Origin: Cytobacillus firmus DS1
Lineage (GTDB): Bacteria; Bacillota; Bacilli; Bacillales; Cytobacillaceae
Assembly: GCF_000565285.1 (NCBI RefSeq)
Contig: NZ_APVL01000006.1
Location: 124,001 to 188,000 of the forward strand
DNA: 64,000 nt
Direction: 5' to 3'
The position numbers were made by a program, and so were the translations under genes. Positions 34,372-43,764 of this stretch are shown one piece after another (positions within the stretch are counted from its first letter, which is position 1; every line of letters begins with the position of its first letter). The notes beneath the pieces are model-generated. The model did no database searches. It was not told where the DNA came from and worked only from the letters and a program-made list of their open reading frames with translations.

Positions 34372-34462
34372 TCATGTAAACTGCTTCAAAAATAGAGCCT
34401 AACTATGCAGGTTAATCCATATAATTTACAGAATACTTATTATATCTTAAGGAGGGATTTTA

Positions 34463-35257
34463 ATGCAGGCCATACATGCACAAAAGCTATCTGATCTGGA
34501 AACTGCGATTCATACATATGTGCGTCCCGACACCTTTCCGCTTGCCATTAGAGTGATGAAAAAGGAGGAGGCATTGCCTGACAGGGTCAAGCGGCCGGCA
34601 AGAGATTTTAGCAAAACTTTCAGCATCTGCCAGGGGGTAACGATGTCAAGAAGATATGGCTGGTCCATTGCCATGGGCAAAGAAGACTTATCATGCCCAA
34701 TTGCCAAAATCGCTTTTGGTTTTGAAGAGGAACTGGACTATTATTCAAAAGGAAGCTTAACAGATGGCATGTATACAAAAACCTGTGACCTTGGCGCCTT
34801 AACCGAAGCTGCCGTACCCAAGTTTACAAAAGAGGAAGCTGGGACAGTGCTGATGGCTCCTCTGGGGAGAGCAGCATTTGAACCGGAAGTAATCACTGTT
34901 TATGGGAATTCAGCCCAAGTCATGAGAATGGTGGCTGGCGCACTCTATCATACGGGCGGTGAAATTACTTCCACTTTTACAGCCCGGGCAGATTGCGCCG
35001 ATATTGTTATTAAGACAATAAAGTCCGGTAAGCCACAAGTAATCCTGCCATGCTATGGGGACCGGGTTTTCGGACAGACGCATGATCACGAAATGGCTTT
35101 CACCATTCCTTTTTCCATGGCAGATGAATTTGCAGATGGATTAAAGCAAACCCACAAAGGCGGTGTACGGTATCCGGTCCCATCTTACCTTCAATATGAG
35201 GCAAAATATCCGGACACTTATGAAAAGCTGAACGAGATGTTCAACAGCATGCCTTGA
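34463..35257 (+). CDS. DUF169 family protein
   Basis: A 264-residue protein of the DUF169 (ArCR) family, recognised from FSICQGVTMSRRYGWSIAMG, the CPIAKIAFGF segment and late GDRVFGQTHDHEMAFTIP. Conserved cysteines C55, C76 region and C95-type positions hint at a metal or redox centre, but none is proven and the function is unknown. ATG 34463 follows AAGGAGGG. Monocistronic; its own terminator follows. Confidence 0.82.
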   Translation: MQAIHAQKLSDLETAIHTYVRPDTFPLAIRVMKKEEALPDRVKRPARDFSKTFSICQGVTMSRRYGWSIAMGKEDLSCPIAKIAFGFEEELDYYSKGSLTDGMYTKTCDLGALTEAAVPKFTKEEAGTVLMAPLGRAAFEPEVITVYGNSAQVMRMVAGALYHTGGEITSTFTARADCADIVIKTIKSGKPQVILPCYGDRVFGQTHDHEMAFTIPFSMADEFADGLKQTHKGGVRYPVPSYLQYEAKYPDTYEKLNEMFNSMP

Positions 35258-35262
35258 TTGAA

Positions 35263-35295
35263 AGCTGGCGCCTGTGATAGTGGTGCCGGCTTGTT
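35263..35295 (+). terminator. Terminator of the DUF169 gene
   Basis: AGCTGGCGCC (35263-35272) pairs with GGTGCCGGCT (35282-35291), then TGTTTC. Confidence 0.78.
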
Positions 35296-35352
35296 TCATT
35301 TTGGGAAAAGGGTAAAATAGAAAAGACAGCTATTAAGAAATGAGTGAAATAA

Positions 35353-35955
35353 TTGAGCAGCTTATTCCCATCCCTATATGATCTGGCCATGCAGCCTCTT
35401 GAGAAAAGAAAATTCCAGAAAATCAGAAGCGAGATCCTTACCATGGCTGCCGGCCGTGTTCTCGAGATCGGAGCCGGCACAGGCATTAACTTCCCCTTAT
35501 ACAAAAAGGCGGAACGTGTCGATGCCATTGAACCGAATCAGGCAATGATTGAAAAATCTCTTACTCGAAGAAATGAGGCTTCAGTTCCAATACACATTCA
35601 CGAGCAGTCTGCTGAACAACTTGAATTTGCGGACAATACATTTGATTCAGCAGTTGCCACTCTGGTATTCTGCTCAATTCCAAATCCCGAACAAGCACTC
35701 GCAGAAATCAAACGTGTCTGCAAGCCACAGGCAAAAATACTATTCTTTGAACATGTGAAAATGAACCAGCCCGCTCTCGCATTTGCCCAGGAAGCCCTCA
35801 ATCCTTTATGGAAACGGATATGTGACGGTTGCCACTTAAACCGTGACACACTGCAGGCTATACAGGATTCAGGCATGAAGATAACAAACGTGACTGCCTA
35901 TTATAAAGGATTGTTTATAGTGGTGGAGAGTAAAAATCCAGATGGCGGCCGTTAA
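35353..35955 (+). CDS. Class I SAM-dependent methyltransferase (UbiE-like)
   Basis: A 200-residue methyltransferase with motif I VLEIGAGTGINFPLY, acidic loop VDAIEPN, motif II FDSAVATLVFCSIPNPEQ and motif III IKRVCKPQAKILFFEHV. Small relatives in Bacillus begin with the same (L)YDLAMQPLEKRKF stretch, supporting the TTG at 35353 as start, although its ribosome site is weak; an overlapping ATG at 35341 in another frame yields only 13 codons. Substrate unknown. Confidence 0.82.
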   Translation: MSSLFPSLYDLAMQPLEKRKFQKIRSEILTMAAGRVLEIGAGTGINFPLYKKAERVDAIEPNQAMIEKSLTRRNEASVPIHIHEQSAEQLEFADNTFDSAVATLVFCSIPNPEQALAEIKRVCKPQAKILFFEHVKMNQPALAFAQEALNPLWKRICDGCHLNRDTLQAIQDSGMKITNVTAYYKGLFIVVESKNPDGGR

Positions 35956-36131
35956 TTTTTATTAGCGCGCCATTTGTAATTAAGTTGAAGATATTTGCCT
36001 GGAAGTTTCTGAGGGACCTGATTGACTAAGATTTCTGAGTTGTTCCGGCTGATTAACTACCATTTTCCCACCCGCCACCTCTTTTTTTTGGCGTTAATCA
36101 AAGTTCACCAGTAAAATTCCATTTCCTATGC

Positions 36132-36160
36132 CGAAAAAAGAAGGCCGATTCAATCAGCCT
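36132..36160 (-). terminator. Terminator of the liv/acyl-CoA-ligase operon
   Basis: On the minus strand GGCTGA-loop-ATCGGCC-type stem followed by TTCTTTTTT, just after the PaaK-like stop codon. Confidence 0.72.
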
Positions 36161-36167
36161 CCCTTGA

Positions 36168-37349
36168 CTACACCCTCTTTAATTCGTAATTCCGCTTATC
36201 CAACAGCTTCTTATCATCCTTTTTAATAGAGCCTGACGCTGTTAATTCAAGAATCGGCTTAACCCTGATCACATTCTGGATTTTTGAGGCAAGTTCAGGG
36301 TTTAATCCTTCTTCCGATTCTATGAAAATCTTAATCTGGTCCTGCCCCCGTTCATTTGTTACCACAGCCTGGAAAACTGGATATCCAGCTTCATTCAATA
36401 CTTGCGCCAGCTGTTTTTCTCTTACAAACATTCCTTTTACCTTTATACCATCACTGACACGCCCCAGCACTCCTGCAATCCTTTTCCCCTCATACCCTTT
36501 AACCCAGCGCGAAAGGTCGCCTGTGCCAAAGCGGATAAGCGGGTAGCTTTTATCAATTAAAGAGACAACCACTTCTCCTTCTCCATCTGTAACTTCCAAT
36601 CCAGTCTGCGGGTCACAGATTTGAACAATGGCAGAATCCGTGATTCTTAGTCCAGGCCCCAATTTGTCCTCATAAGCAAGACACCCGCAATCTGCCGTCC
36701 CATACCCTTCATATACGGAAATGCCATGGTCTTCACACATTTTCTTCATTTGTTCCGTGAGCATTTCAGCAGTAAAGAAAGCTTTATTCAAGACAACATC
36801 ATTTCCCAACTCCCATCCCTTTTCTTCAATAGCCTCAAGCAAAAGGCTAAAGAAGCTCGGGGTTCCCACGTAGCCGGTTACCCTGACATCCTTCATAATC
36901 TGGATCTGCAGCTCCCGATTCCCGGTACCGGCAGGGATGACAGTTGCTTCTAATTCACGAAGTGCGGAGTCAAACATAAAGCCTGCCGGTGAGAGATGAT
37001 ATGAAAATGTATTTTGTACGATATCCCCTCTACCAAAGCCTGCCGTCTTGAGAGCTTCTGAGAAACGCCAGAAATCTTTCCCTGTCGTTTGCGGATCGTA
37101 AATCGGACCTGGCGACATAAAAATTCGTTCCATCTCATTTGGCTTTACAGCGGCAAAGCCTCCGAAAGGCTGGTCTGCAGATTGCAATTCCGGCAATCGA
37201 TCTTTTTTAAGCACAGGGATTTTTTCCAGGTCTATTAAGGTTTGTATGTCACTTGAAGAAATACAGGCATCATCAAGCCGTCTTTTAAATCCGCTTGCAT
37301 TTTCATATGCATGGTGAATTACTTCCTGTAGCCTTTCCACTACAGCCAC
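36168..37349 (-). CDS. PaaK-like AMP-forming acyl/aryl-CoA ligase
   Basis: A 393-residue adenylate-forming enzyme of the phenylacetate-CoA ligase group. It starts within a PaaK-like N-terminus (HHAYENASGFKRRLDDA), carries YVGTPSFFSLLL, a YEGYGTADCG motif for adenylate binding, RFGTGDLSRW and the C-terminal lysine region SGSIKKDD. The phosphate-loop region is shifted (MSPGPIYDPQTTGKD). It probably activates a carboxylic acid as its CoA thioester. Overlaps livF by 10 bases, so it is part of the transporter operon. Confidence 0.87.
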   Translation of the reverse strand: MAVVERLQEVIHHAYENASGFKRRLDDACISSSDIQTLIDLEKIPVLKKDRLPELQSADQPFGGFAAVKPNEMERIFMSPGPIYDPQTTGKDFWRFSEALKTAGFGRGDIVQNTFSYHLSPAGFMFDSALRELEATVIPAGTGNRELQIQIMKDVRVTGYVGTPSFFSLLLEAIEEKGWELGNDVVLNKAFFTAEMLTEQMKKMCEDHGISVYEGYGTADCGCLAYEDKLGPGLRITDSAIVQICDPQTGLEVTDGEGEVVVSLIDKSYPLIRFGTGDLSRWVKGYEGKRIAGVLGRVSDGIKVKGMFVREKQLAQVLNEAGYPVFQAVVTNERGQDQIKIFIESEEGLNPELASKIQNVIRVKPILELTASGSIKKDDKKLLDKRNYELKRV

Positions 37350-38128
37350 CTCTTTCTTCTTTTATAAGATTTAATATCTTTATAGCTTTTCCGGCCCTTA
37401 TCCCCCATTCCAAGATAAAATTCACGCACATCCTGATTGGAAAGAAGCCGGTCCACCGTTCCATCCATCACAATCCGGCCGTTTTCCATGATGTATCCGT
37501 AATCGGCAATCGATAAGGCAACATTGGCATTTTGCTCAACTACCAGTATAGTGGTTCCCTCTTCTTCATTGATTTTTTTAATAATCCCGAATATCTCTTT
37601 TACTAATAGAGGGGCAAGTCCTAATGAAGGTTCATCGAGAAGCAGCACCTTTGGCTTTGCCATGATTCCTCTTCCAATGGCAAGCATCTGCTGCTCTCCG
37701 CCTGACAGATATCCGGCCTGTCTGTGCTTCAGCATTTCAAGCTTCGGAAAGTAATGATAGACTTTTTGGATATCGCCTTTAATATTCTTCCGGTCTTTTC
37801 TGGTATGTGCACCTGCGATCAGGTTATCCTCAACAGAAAGATGCTTGAACACACGTCTTCCTTCCATGCACTGAAAAATGCCTTTCTTTACGATGGTTTC
37901 AGCATCGCTTACATCAATGCGCTCGCCATAAAGCTCGATAAAGCCATCCGTCACTTCACCGTTTTCGCTTTTCAGCAGGCCGGAAATCGCCTTAAGAGTG
38001 GTCGTTTTCCCGGCGCCATTGCTGCCGAGCAAAGCAACAATTTTTCCTTTTGGCACCACCATCGACATCCCTTTTAATACAAGGATGACCTTGTCATACA
38101 TCACTTCGACGTTGTTTATTGTCAGCAT
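37340..38128 (-). CDS. livF: Branched-chain-type ABC transporter ATP-binding protein (LivF)
   Basis: A 262-residue ATPase of the HAAT importer family. Walker A GSNGAGKTT, signature LSGGEQQM, Walker B VLLLDEPSLGLAP and the H-loop region VVEQNANVAL are all present; the chain is LivF-like (QCMEGRRVFKHLSVEDNL). Powers uptake with LivG, LivH, LivM and the lipoprotein. ATG 38128 follows AGGACAGA-type weak site. Upstream, a 237-base gap holds the phased repeat array and a hairpin. Confidence 0.93.
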   Translation of the reverse strand: MLTINNVEVMYDKVILVLKGMSMVVPKGKIVALLGSNGAGKTTTLKAISGLLKSENGEVTDGFIELYGERIDVSDAETIVKKGIFQCMEGRRVFKHLSVEDNLIAGAHTRKDRKNIKGDIQKVYHYFPKLEMLKHRQAGYLSGGEQQMLAIGRGIMAKPKVLLLDEPSLGLAPLLVKEIFGIIKKINEEEGTTILVVEQNANVALSIADYGYIMENGRIVMDGTVDRLLSNQDVREFYLGMGDKGRKSYKDIKSYKRRKRWL

Positions 38129-38188
38129 GCTCTGTCCTCCCGGCTATTTCTCTATTTTTCGTTCTCAGGTCAAGTTCTGAATTATTTG

Positions 38189-38299
38189 TTATTTGCTGGT
38201 TTTCTTTGTTTATTTGCATAATCAAAGATTTGTTTGCTGATTCCGATGATTTGTTTGCAAAGTTTCAAGTTTGTTTGCCAAATTTCCGAGTTTATTTGC
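38189..38299 (-). repeat. Six helically phased TTTGC units
   Basis: On the plus strand TT(T)(A/G)TTTGC recurs with its last base at 38196, 38217, 38237, 38258, 38278 and 38299: spacings 21, 20, 21, 20, 21, almost exactly two DNA turns. It lies between the substrate-binding protein gene and livF. Confidence 0.75.
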
Positions 38300-38331
38300 A
38301 AAGTTCACAAGGTCCAGGCCTTAAAAGTAAC

Positions 38332-38362
38332 AGGAGGCGGGTATAAAACCTCGCCCCCCATC
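38332..38362 (-). terminator. Imperfect GC-rich hairpin after the substrate-binding protein gene
   Basis: GGAGGCGGG (38333-38341) pairs with CCTCGCCCCC (two mismatches) around a TATAAAA loop. There is no T run, so it may stabilise the upstream mRNA or attenuate rather than terminate. Confidence 0.55.
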
Positions 38363-38365
38363 ATG

Positions 38366-39547
38366 TTAGTAGCCGATATAATCAGTGAACACTTCAAACT
38401 GGCCGTTCTTCACTTCTGCCAAGCGGACTTGGTTTGTACCGGCATGGTTGTCAGGTGAAAAAGTAACCGGAGCGGCTAAACCGCCAAGGTCCAGATTTGA
38501 AATCTTCTCCAGGCCGGCACGGATGCCTTCGCCCGAAGTCGGGTCTTCAGCAAGCTTTAGGCCTTCAACCATAATTTTGGCTGACACCCACCCCTGGATA
38601 AACTTCTGGTTCTTGTCTTCCAGCTTTTCGCCCTTGCTTTCTACGAACTTCTTGATTTCTTCCATTCCAGGCAGATCTTCATATGGGAAGGCATGTGTGA
38701 CGACCCCGATAAACCCTTCAGCCGCATCACCGGCAATTGGAAGCAAGCCTTCACCCGTAGCCCAGTTTAAACCGATGAATTGTGTGTCCAAGCCAAGCTT
38801 TTTAGCATCTTTTAGAATCGTTGCTGTTGCACCCCAAGTTTGGTTGATTATCGCATAATCAGGATTTTTCTTTTCCATGTTCAGCAATTGTGATGTTGCA
38901 TCAAGTGTTTTCAGGTCAACAATTTGTTCATCTACAATTTCAATGCCATTTTCCTTGGCAAACTTTTTAGCATCTTCAATAGGCGATTTGCCAAAAGCCG
39001 TATCATTGTAAATTAATGCTACAGTCGGTGTGCCGCCAGTGTGATTTTCTTTTATCCACTTTAATACGGATCTTGCCTGGTCAGAATATGAAGCCGCAGC
39101 CAGGAAGTTATATGGGCTTTCGTCAATATTTTTCAGATTCTCTGAGTATGAAGCCGATATGAATGGAAGCTTGTCGGCTGCCACCTGCTGGCGCAGGGCT
39201 TCAGTGTCCCCTGTTCCCCATCCCAAAATGGCCGATACTTTATCTTTTGATTTTAATTTCTGATAAAGTTTTTGGGCTTCCGGGATTTTATAAGCATAGT
39301 CATCACCAATTAATTCGAGCTTATAGCCATTAATCTCCTCGCCTGCAATGGATTCAAAAAATGCTTTTTCACCCTCTGCATATGGTGTTCCAACATCACC
39401 GGTACCTCCCGTAAGGTCAAAGATACCGCCGATTTTAACAGTGCCTCCTTTCTTGTCCCCTGATGCTTCCTCGCTGCCTCCAGAACAGCCTGCCAGCATT
39501 CCAGCCATTAATGTTGCTGCCAATAAACCCTTCCAAACCTTCTTCAT
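38366..39547 (-). CDS. ABC transporter substrate-binding lipoprotein (LivJ/LivK type)
   Basis: A 393-residue extracytoplasmic binding protein. Signal peptide with lipobox LAGC (MKKVWKGLLAATLMAGM then LAGC), a short GGSEEAS linker, then a type I periplasmic binding fold of HAAT class: TVKIGGIFDLTGGTGDVGTP, LYQKLKSKDKVSAILGWGTG, YNDTAFGKSPIEDA. Residues that set ligand choice are not typical enough to name one; ligases in the operon suggest a carboxylate rather than an amino acid. ATG 39547 follows GAGGGGG. Confidence 0.92.
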   Translation of the reverse strand: MKKVWKGLLAATLMAGMLAGCSGGSEEASGDKKGGTVKIGGIFDLTGGTGDVGTPYAEGEKAFFESIAGEEINGYKLELIGDDYAYKIPEAQKLYQKLKSKDKVSAILGWGTGDTEALRQQVAADKLPFISASYSENLKNIDESPYNFLAAASYSDQARSVLKWIKENHTGGTPTVALIYNDTAFGKSPIEDAKKFAKENGIEIVDEQIVDLKTLDATSQLLNMEKKNPDYAIINQTWGATATILKDAKKLGLDTQFIGLNWATGEGLLPIAGDAAEGFIGVVTHAFPYEDLPGMEEIKKFVESKGEKLEDKNQKFIQGWVSAKIMVEGLKLAEDPTSGEGIRAGLEKISNLDLGGLAAPVTFSPDNHAGTNQVRLAEVKNGQFEVFTDYIGY

Positions 39548-39854
39548 AATGTTCCCCCTCATTTTTTCTTTTTTATTGGCTCTTTTCGTATTAATTTGTT
39601 TATCGCTTATCAATGTTGTCCGTTGATTTCCGCTCCAGGATGCTCAGCGAACCTCGGAGCGGGCGGTGAGCCTCCTCGACTCTATGCGTTTGCGGGGTCT
39701 CACCTGTCCCGCTACTCCCGTAGGAGGCTCGCACCTTTCGCTACAACCAACTCAGTAAACATAATACAAATAGCAACAAACTTTGCGAAAACAGCCTTTT
39801 TATAAAAATTTGAAAGATTTACTTTCAAAATTTTCAGATATTATTACCCGGGAA
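39548..39854. other. Spacer between livM and the binding-protein gene
   Basis: About 307 bases without a gene. It contains the GC-rich dispersed repeat at 39614-39750; the rest is AT-rich. A promoter for the highly expressed binding protein may lie here but I cannot place it. Confidence 0.5.
39614..39750. repeat. GC-rich dispersed Bacillus-type repeat (about 137 bp)
   Basis: The stretch reading, on the minus strand, from TTGTAGCGAAAGGTGCGAGC through CGGGACAGGTGAGACCCCGC to GAGCGGAAATCAACGGACAA is much richer in G+C than its surroundings and contains the inverted pair AGCCTCCT / AGGAGGCT. I know near-identical sequences as frequent intergenic repeats in Bacillus genomes; that is recall, not a search. 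Confidence 0.7.
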
Positions 39855-40916
39855 TTAATAGGAAAATGGCCAGAGCTTAAAATAGTCTTTGATGTTTTTC
39901 CATATTTTTGCGAGACCCTGCGGTTCATAGATCAGGAATAAGATAATGACAAGGCCGAATACCACCTCTTTCATCCCGATTAAGACAGCCGATAAGTCAG
40001 GAAAAACTCCGCTCATCATTTCTACCCCGGACCTTAGGACAACCGGAAGCAATGTGATAAATACAGCTCCGTAAATAGACCCGAATACGCTTCCCAGGCC
40101 ACCAACCAATATGATCGCTAAGTATTCGATCGACACTGTAATGCTGTATAGCTCAGGACTGACAACCATTGTATAATGGCCCAGTAAAGCACCGGCAATG
40201 CCAACAAAGAAGGAGCTTACAATAAATGCCAATACTTTATATTTAAACAAATCGATCCCCATAACCTCTGCTGCCACATCACGGTCACGGACTGCTATGA
40301 ATGCCCTGCCGACTCGCGACCTGAAAATGTTCAGGGTGAAGAGGGCCGTTATAACCAGCACAACAAACATAAGGTAGTAATAGCTCCGTTCACTGTAAAA
40401 GACAAAACTGCCAATTTCAGGCCTCGATAGGACCATTCCGGCTGTTCCCCCAGTCAGCGCATCCCAGCGGGAAATAACAAACAATATGATTACCTGTGCT
40501 GCAAGGGTGGCAATCGCCAAATATAATCCTTTTAGCCTTAAGGATGGCAGTCCGAATAGTCCGCCGACAATCGCCGTCACAATACCGGCTGTCGGCATGG
40601 CAATCCAGAAGCTTAATCCCAGCTTTGCTGTCAGAATAGCCGATGTATACCCGCCTACCCCGAGAAACGCGCCTACCCCTATGGAAATCTGTCCAGTAAA
40701 GCCTGTCAGGATGTTCAGACCGATCGCACCAATAGCGGCAATTCCGCAAAGTGTAGCCAGTCCAATGATATAATCGGATGCAAACATTGGGAAGACTGCA
40801 AATACAGCCAGAAGAATGAACACGCGCATCCTTACTCTGGTGATCTTCCAGATCGCCATATCTTGTTTATAATTCACATGGAACTCTCCACAATCCATCA
40901 CAAAAGGATTTCTCAT
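39855..40916 (-). CDS. livM: Branched-chain-type ABC transporter permease LivM
   Basis: A 353-residue permease with about nine membrane helices and the typical core GLNILTGFTGQISIGVGAFLGVGGY and the EAA-like loop VRDRDVAAEVMGIDLFKYKVLAF. Pairs with LivH. ATG 40916 follows GAGAGGG; the livH stop is 4 bases upstream. The first about 25 residues (MDCGEFHVNYKQDMA) are extra compared with shorter LivM proteins; a later start is possible. Confidence 0.92.
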   Translation of the reverse strand: MRNPFVMDCGEFHVNYKQDMAIWKITRVRMRVFILLAVFAVFPMFASDYIIGLATLCGIAAIGAIGLNILTGFTGQISIGVGAFLGVGGYTSAILTAKLGLSFWIAMPTAGIVTAIVGGLFGLPSLRLKGLYLAIATLAAQVIILFVISRWDALTGGTAGMVLSRPEIGSFVFYSERSYYYLMFVVLVITALFTLNIFRSRVGRAFIAVRDRDVAAEVMGIDLFKYKVLAFIVSSFFVGIAGALLGHYTMVVSPELYSITVSIEYLAIILVGGLGSVFGSIYGAVFITLLPVVLRSGVEMMSGVFPDLSAVLIGMKEVVFGLVIILFLIYEPQGLAKIWKNIKDYFKLWPFSY

Positions 40917-40919
40917 CGG

Positions 40920-41804
40920 TTACACCCTCTCGATTTCTTTTTTTCCGAACAAGCCATATGGCTTGAACATCAGGATAAATACGAGGATGACAAACGGCAT
41001 AACCTCTTTCAGACCCCCGCCAACCAATGGATCCAGATATCCACCGGTCAGGCTCTCAAGAATACCGATGATCAGTCCGCCGATGATGGCCCCTGGGATA
41101 CTGTCGAGTCCTCCAAGAATGGCAACCGGAAGCACCTTTAAGCCGATCGCTGAAAGGGATGCATTCACACCGTTGATGTTTCCTAGAAGGATTCCCCCAA
41201 CTGCTGAAACAATGGCTGCAATCGCCCAGGCAACTGCGAAAATCATTTTTACGCTTATTCCCATTGACATTGCCGCCTGCTGATCATCTGCGGTTGCTCT
41301 CATCGCAATTCCGAGCTTGGAATATTTGAAAAAGAGGGTGAAAATGACAAGCATCACCACAACGATTAACAGTGACCATAAATAGACCGGTGCAATGACG
41401 ATCTCACCAAGGTTAACAGGCTGTTCAGAGAAAATCCTAGGAAATACACGTGTTTCATGGCCCCAAATAATATGGACAATCCCGGCAAGAACACTCGATA
41501 ATCCGATCGTCGCCATAATCATGGATATGACGGGCTCTCCAATAAATGGCCTTAAAACGATCCGTTCAATGACAAATCCTAAAACAGCACTGAACATCAG
41601 TGCAATTAACAGGGCTGCTATAAACGGAATGTTGTAGGCTGTGATAAGCGTTAAACAGACATATGTTCCAATTAAAAGGAACTCACCCTGCGCAAAGTTG
41701 ATAGCATCACTGGATTTATAAATAAGCACAAAACCCAGTGCAACAAGTGCATAAACGCTTCCTACCACGATGCCTGTTACAAGCATTTGCAAGAAAAATG
41801 TCAT
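40920..41804 (-). CDS. livH: Branched-chain-type ABC transporter permease LivH
   Basis: A 294-residue permease with about eight helices: GSVYALVALGFVLIYKSSDAINFAQGEF at the start, and a MRATADDQQAAMSMGISVK cytosolic coupling loop. Its ATG overlaps the stop codon of the acyl-CoA synthetase gene (TAATG), direct evidence that ligase and permease are translated together. Confidence 0.93.
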   Translation of the reverse strand: MTFFLQMLVTGIVVGSVYALVALGFVLIYKSSDAINFAQGEFLLIGTYVCLTLITAYNIPFIAALLIALMFSAVLGFVIERIVLRPFIGEPVISMIMATIGLSSVLAGIVHIIWGHETRVFPRIFSEQPVNLGEIVIAPVYLWSLLIVVVMLVIFTLFFKYSKLGIAMRATADDQQAAMSMGISVKMIFAVAWAIAAIVSAVGGILLGNINGVNASLSAIGLKVLPVAILGGLDSIPGAIIGGLIIGILESLTGGYLDPLVGGGLKEVMPFVILVFILMFKPYGLFGKKEIERV

Positions 41805-43711
41805 TAAGCTGCCCCCTCTCCTTCATCCATAAAAATCACCTGAAGCGTTGTCTGGATGGTTTGTTCCATACCATCACGATACTTGATCGTGCCATTGACA
41901 CGTATTTTTTTGTCCTCTGTATAAAGTCCATCGATTAAGGCCTGATATTTTTTTGCAACAAACTGCCTGCGGACTTTCTTTGTTCTTGTAAGCTCTTCAT
42001 CATCTGCATCAAGTTCTTTATAAAGCAGAACAAATTTTTTCACCCTGGCCTTTTCAGGCAGAGTCTGATTGATTTCCTGCACCTGTTTTTCAATCAGCTC
42101 CAGCACTTGCGGCTTGGAAGATAAATCGGTATAAGTGGTATAGCTAATTTGATTTTTCTCCGCCCAGCGCCCTACATTTTTCATATCGATATTAATCATG
42201 GCAACCACATATGGACGGTCCTTCCCGATAGCTACCGCTTCCTGTATGAACGAGCTGAATTTCAGCTTGTTTTCAATAAACTGCGGAGAGAACATTTCCC
42301 CCGTATCAAGGCGAATAACATCCTTAATCCGGTCAATGATATACAAATGCCCTCCTTCATCCAGCCTCCCTGCATCCCCGGTATGCAGCCACCCATCCTG
42401 AATGGTTTCAGCTGTGCTTTTCTCATTTTTGTAATACCCCTTGCAGACACTGGAGCTTTTGATGAGAATTTCCCCTTCTTCAGAAATTTTCACTTCAGTC
42501 CCCGGTATAGGAATGCCTACACTATCAAGCTTAATATCTCCATCCCTGTGCACAATTGAAATGCCGGCTACCTCTGTCTGCCCGTAAATGCTTTTTACAT
42601 TAACGCCTATGCTATGAAAAAATTCAAATACATCAGGTCCCAGAGGGGCACCGCCCGTATAGGCTCGCTTGATCTTCAAGAGTCCAAAGTGATCGCGGAT
42701 CGCACTGAACATCAGATAATCAGCCATTTTATAAAGAGCCTTCGAACTCGTGCTGACCGGTTTATTTTCAAAATGGGCCTTTGCCACCTTTTCGCCGATC
42801 GGCTTGCACCAGTTATAAATCCTTCGTTTAAGCCAGCCGCTGTCCTGAATTCTGACCTGAAAACGCGATACCATATCTTCATAGATTCTGGGCGGCGAAA
42901 ACATAACCTGAGGTCCAATTTCACGCAGGTCTTCCAAAACGGTTGCCGGTTCTTCCGGGAAATTTATCGTCATCCCATTGTATAAGCCCATGGCAAGGGT
43001 CATCATCTGTTCCCCGATCCAGGCAAGCGGAAGGAATGAAACATATTCGTCCTTATCTGTCAGCGGATCAATGTCTGACAGATTTTTAGCCATATCGATC
43101 AGATTTCGGTAAGTAAGCATCGTTCCTTTTGGATTGCCTGTCGTTCCTGAAGTATAGGATAAAATCGCCACGTCATCTGCAGACCCCTGATCAACTTCCT
43201 CTGAAAATAAGCCAGGCTGCCCTGAGTGAAAACTCCGTCCCATTTCCAGAACTTCGTTAAATTCCAGCAGAAAATCCTCCCGGTAACCCCTCATGCCACG
43301 TGAATCATAATAAATAATCTTTCTGACTTTAGGTATGGATTCTTTAATGTCCAGCAGTTTATCCACTTGCTCCTGGTCCTCCGCAACGATTATGGTTGCG
43401 TCACAATTATCGATAATATAACTTAGTTCAGCAGGCAGGGATTCCTGATAAATCCCTACTGAAATACCGCCTAAACTTTGCGCAGCAAGCTCACTGATTA
43501 CCCATTCGGGCCTGTTATCGCCAATAATAGCAAGCTTATCTTCTCTTTTCAGACCCAGCGATGCCAAACCCAAGCTGAAGTTCTTTACTTTGTCCAAGAA
43601 CGCTTCATACGTGATTTCATTCCAAATTCCAAATTCTTTTTCTCTTAAAGCAACTTGCGACCCATTTCTGTAAGCCCTTTCAATTAGCAGCTGCGGAAAC
43701 GTCTTGCTCAT
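41804..43711 (-). CDS. Long-chain-type acyl-CoA synthetase embedded in the liv operon
   Basis: A 635-residue AMP-forming synthetase. P-loop YTSGTTGNPKG, later YGQTEVAG and GWLHTGDAG (ATP/adenylate) are intact, with a C-terminal half of FadD15 type. Activates a carboxylate to acyl-CoA, probably at the membrane. ATG 43711 lies after AGGAGGGGGGAG; an upstream TTG lacks a site. Between livG and livH with tight joins, so likely a functional part of the transporter. Confidence 0.92.
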   Translation of the reverse strand: MSKTFPQLLIERAYRNGSQVALREKEFGIWNEITYEAFLDKVKNFSLGLASLGLKREDKLAIIGDNRPEWVISELAAQSLGGISVGIYQESLPAELSYIIDNCDATIIVAEDQEQVDKLLDIKESIPKVRKIIYYDSRGMRGYREDFLLEFNEVLEMGRSFHSGQPGLFSEEVDQGSADDVAILSYTSGTTGNPKGTMLTYRNLIDMAKNLSDIDPLTDKDEYVSFLPLAWIGEQMMTLAMGLYNGMTINFPEEPATVLEDLREIGPQVMFSPPRIYEDMVSRFQVRIQDSGWLKRRIYNWCKPIGEKVAKAHFENKPVSTSSKALYKMADYLMFSAIRDHFGLLKIKRAYTGGAPLGPDVFEFFHSIGVNVKSIYGQTEVAGISIVHRDGDIKLDSVGIPIPGTEVKISEEGEILIKSSSVCKGYYKNEKSTAETIQDGWLHTGDAGRLDEGGHLYIIDRIKDVIRLDTGEMFSPQFIENKLKFSSFIQEAVAIGKDRPYVVAMINIDMKNVGRWAEKNQISYTTYTDLSSKPQVLELIEKQVQEINQTLPEKARVKKFVLLYKELDADDEELTRTKKVRRQFVAKKYQALIDGLYTEDKKIRVNGTIKYRDGMEQTIQTTLQVIFMDEGEGAA

Positions 43712-43764
43712 AGAATCGCTCCCCCCTCCTAAATATCTAAAAATCACTTTAGCCGGTCTATCTT

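Noticed and set aside
37524-38346. Plus-strand frames across livF as a hidden gene
   Set aside because: Shadows of the LivF Walker motifs read backwards; no ribosome sites.
38385-38858. 157-codon plus-strand frame over the substrate-binding protein gene
   Set aside because: Antisense shadow of a clear lipoprotein gene on the minus strand.
39614-39750. GC-rich block as a structured RNA gene such as 6S or a tRNA remnant
   Set aside because: Recalled as a common intergenic repeat; no tRNA arms or promoter/terminator pair delimit it.
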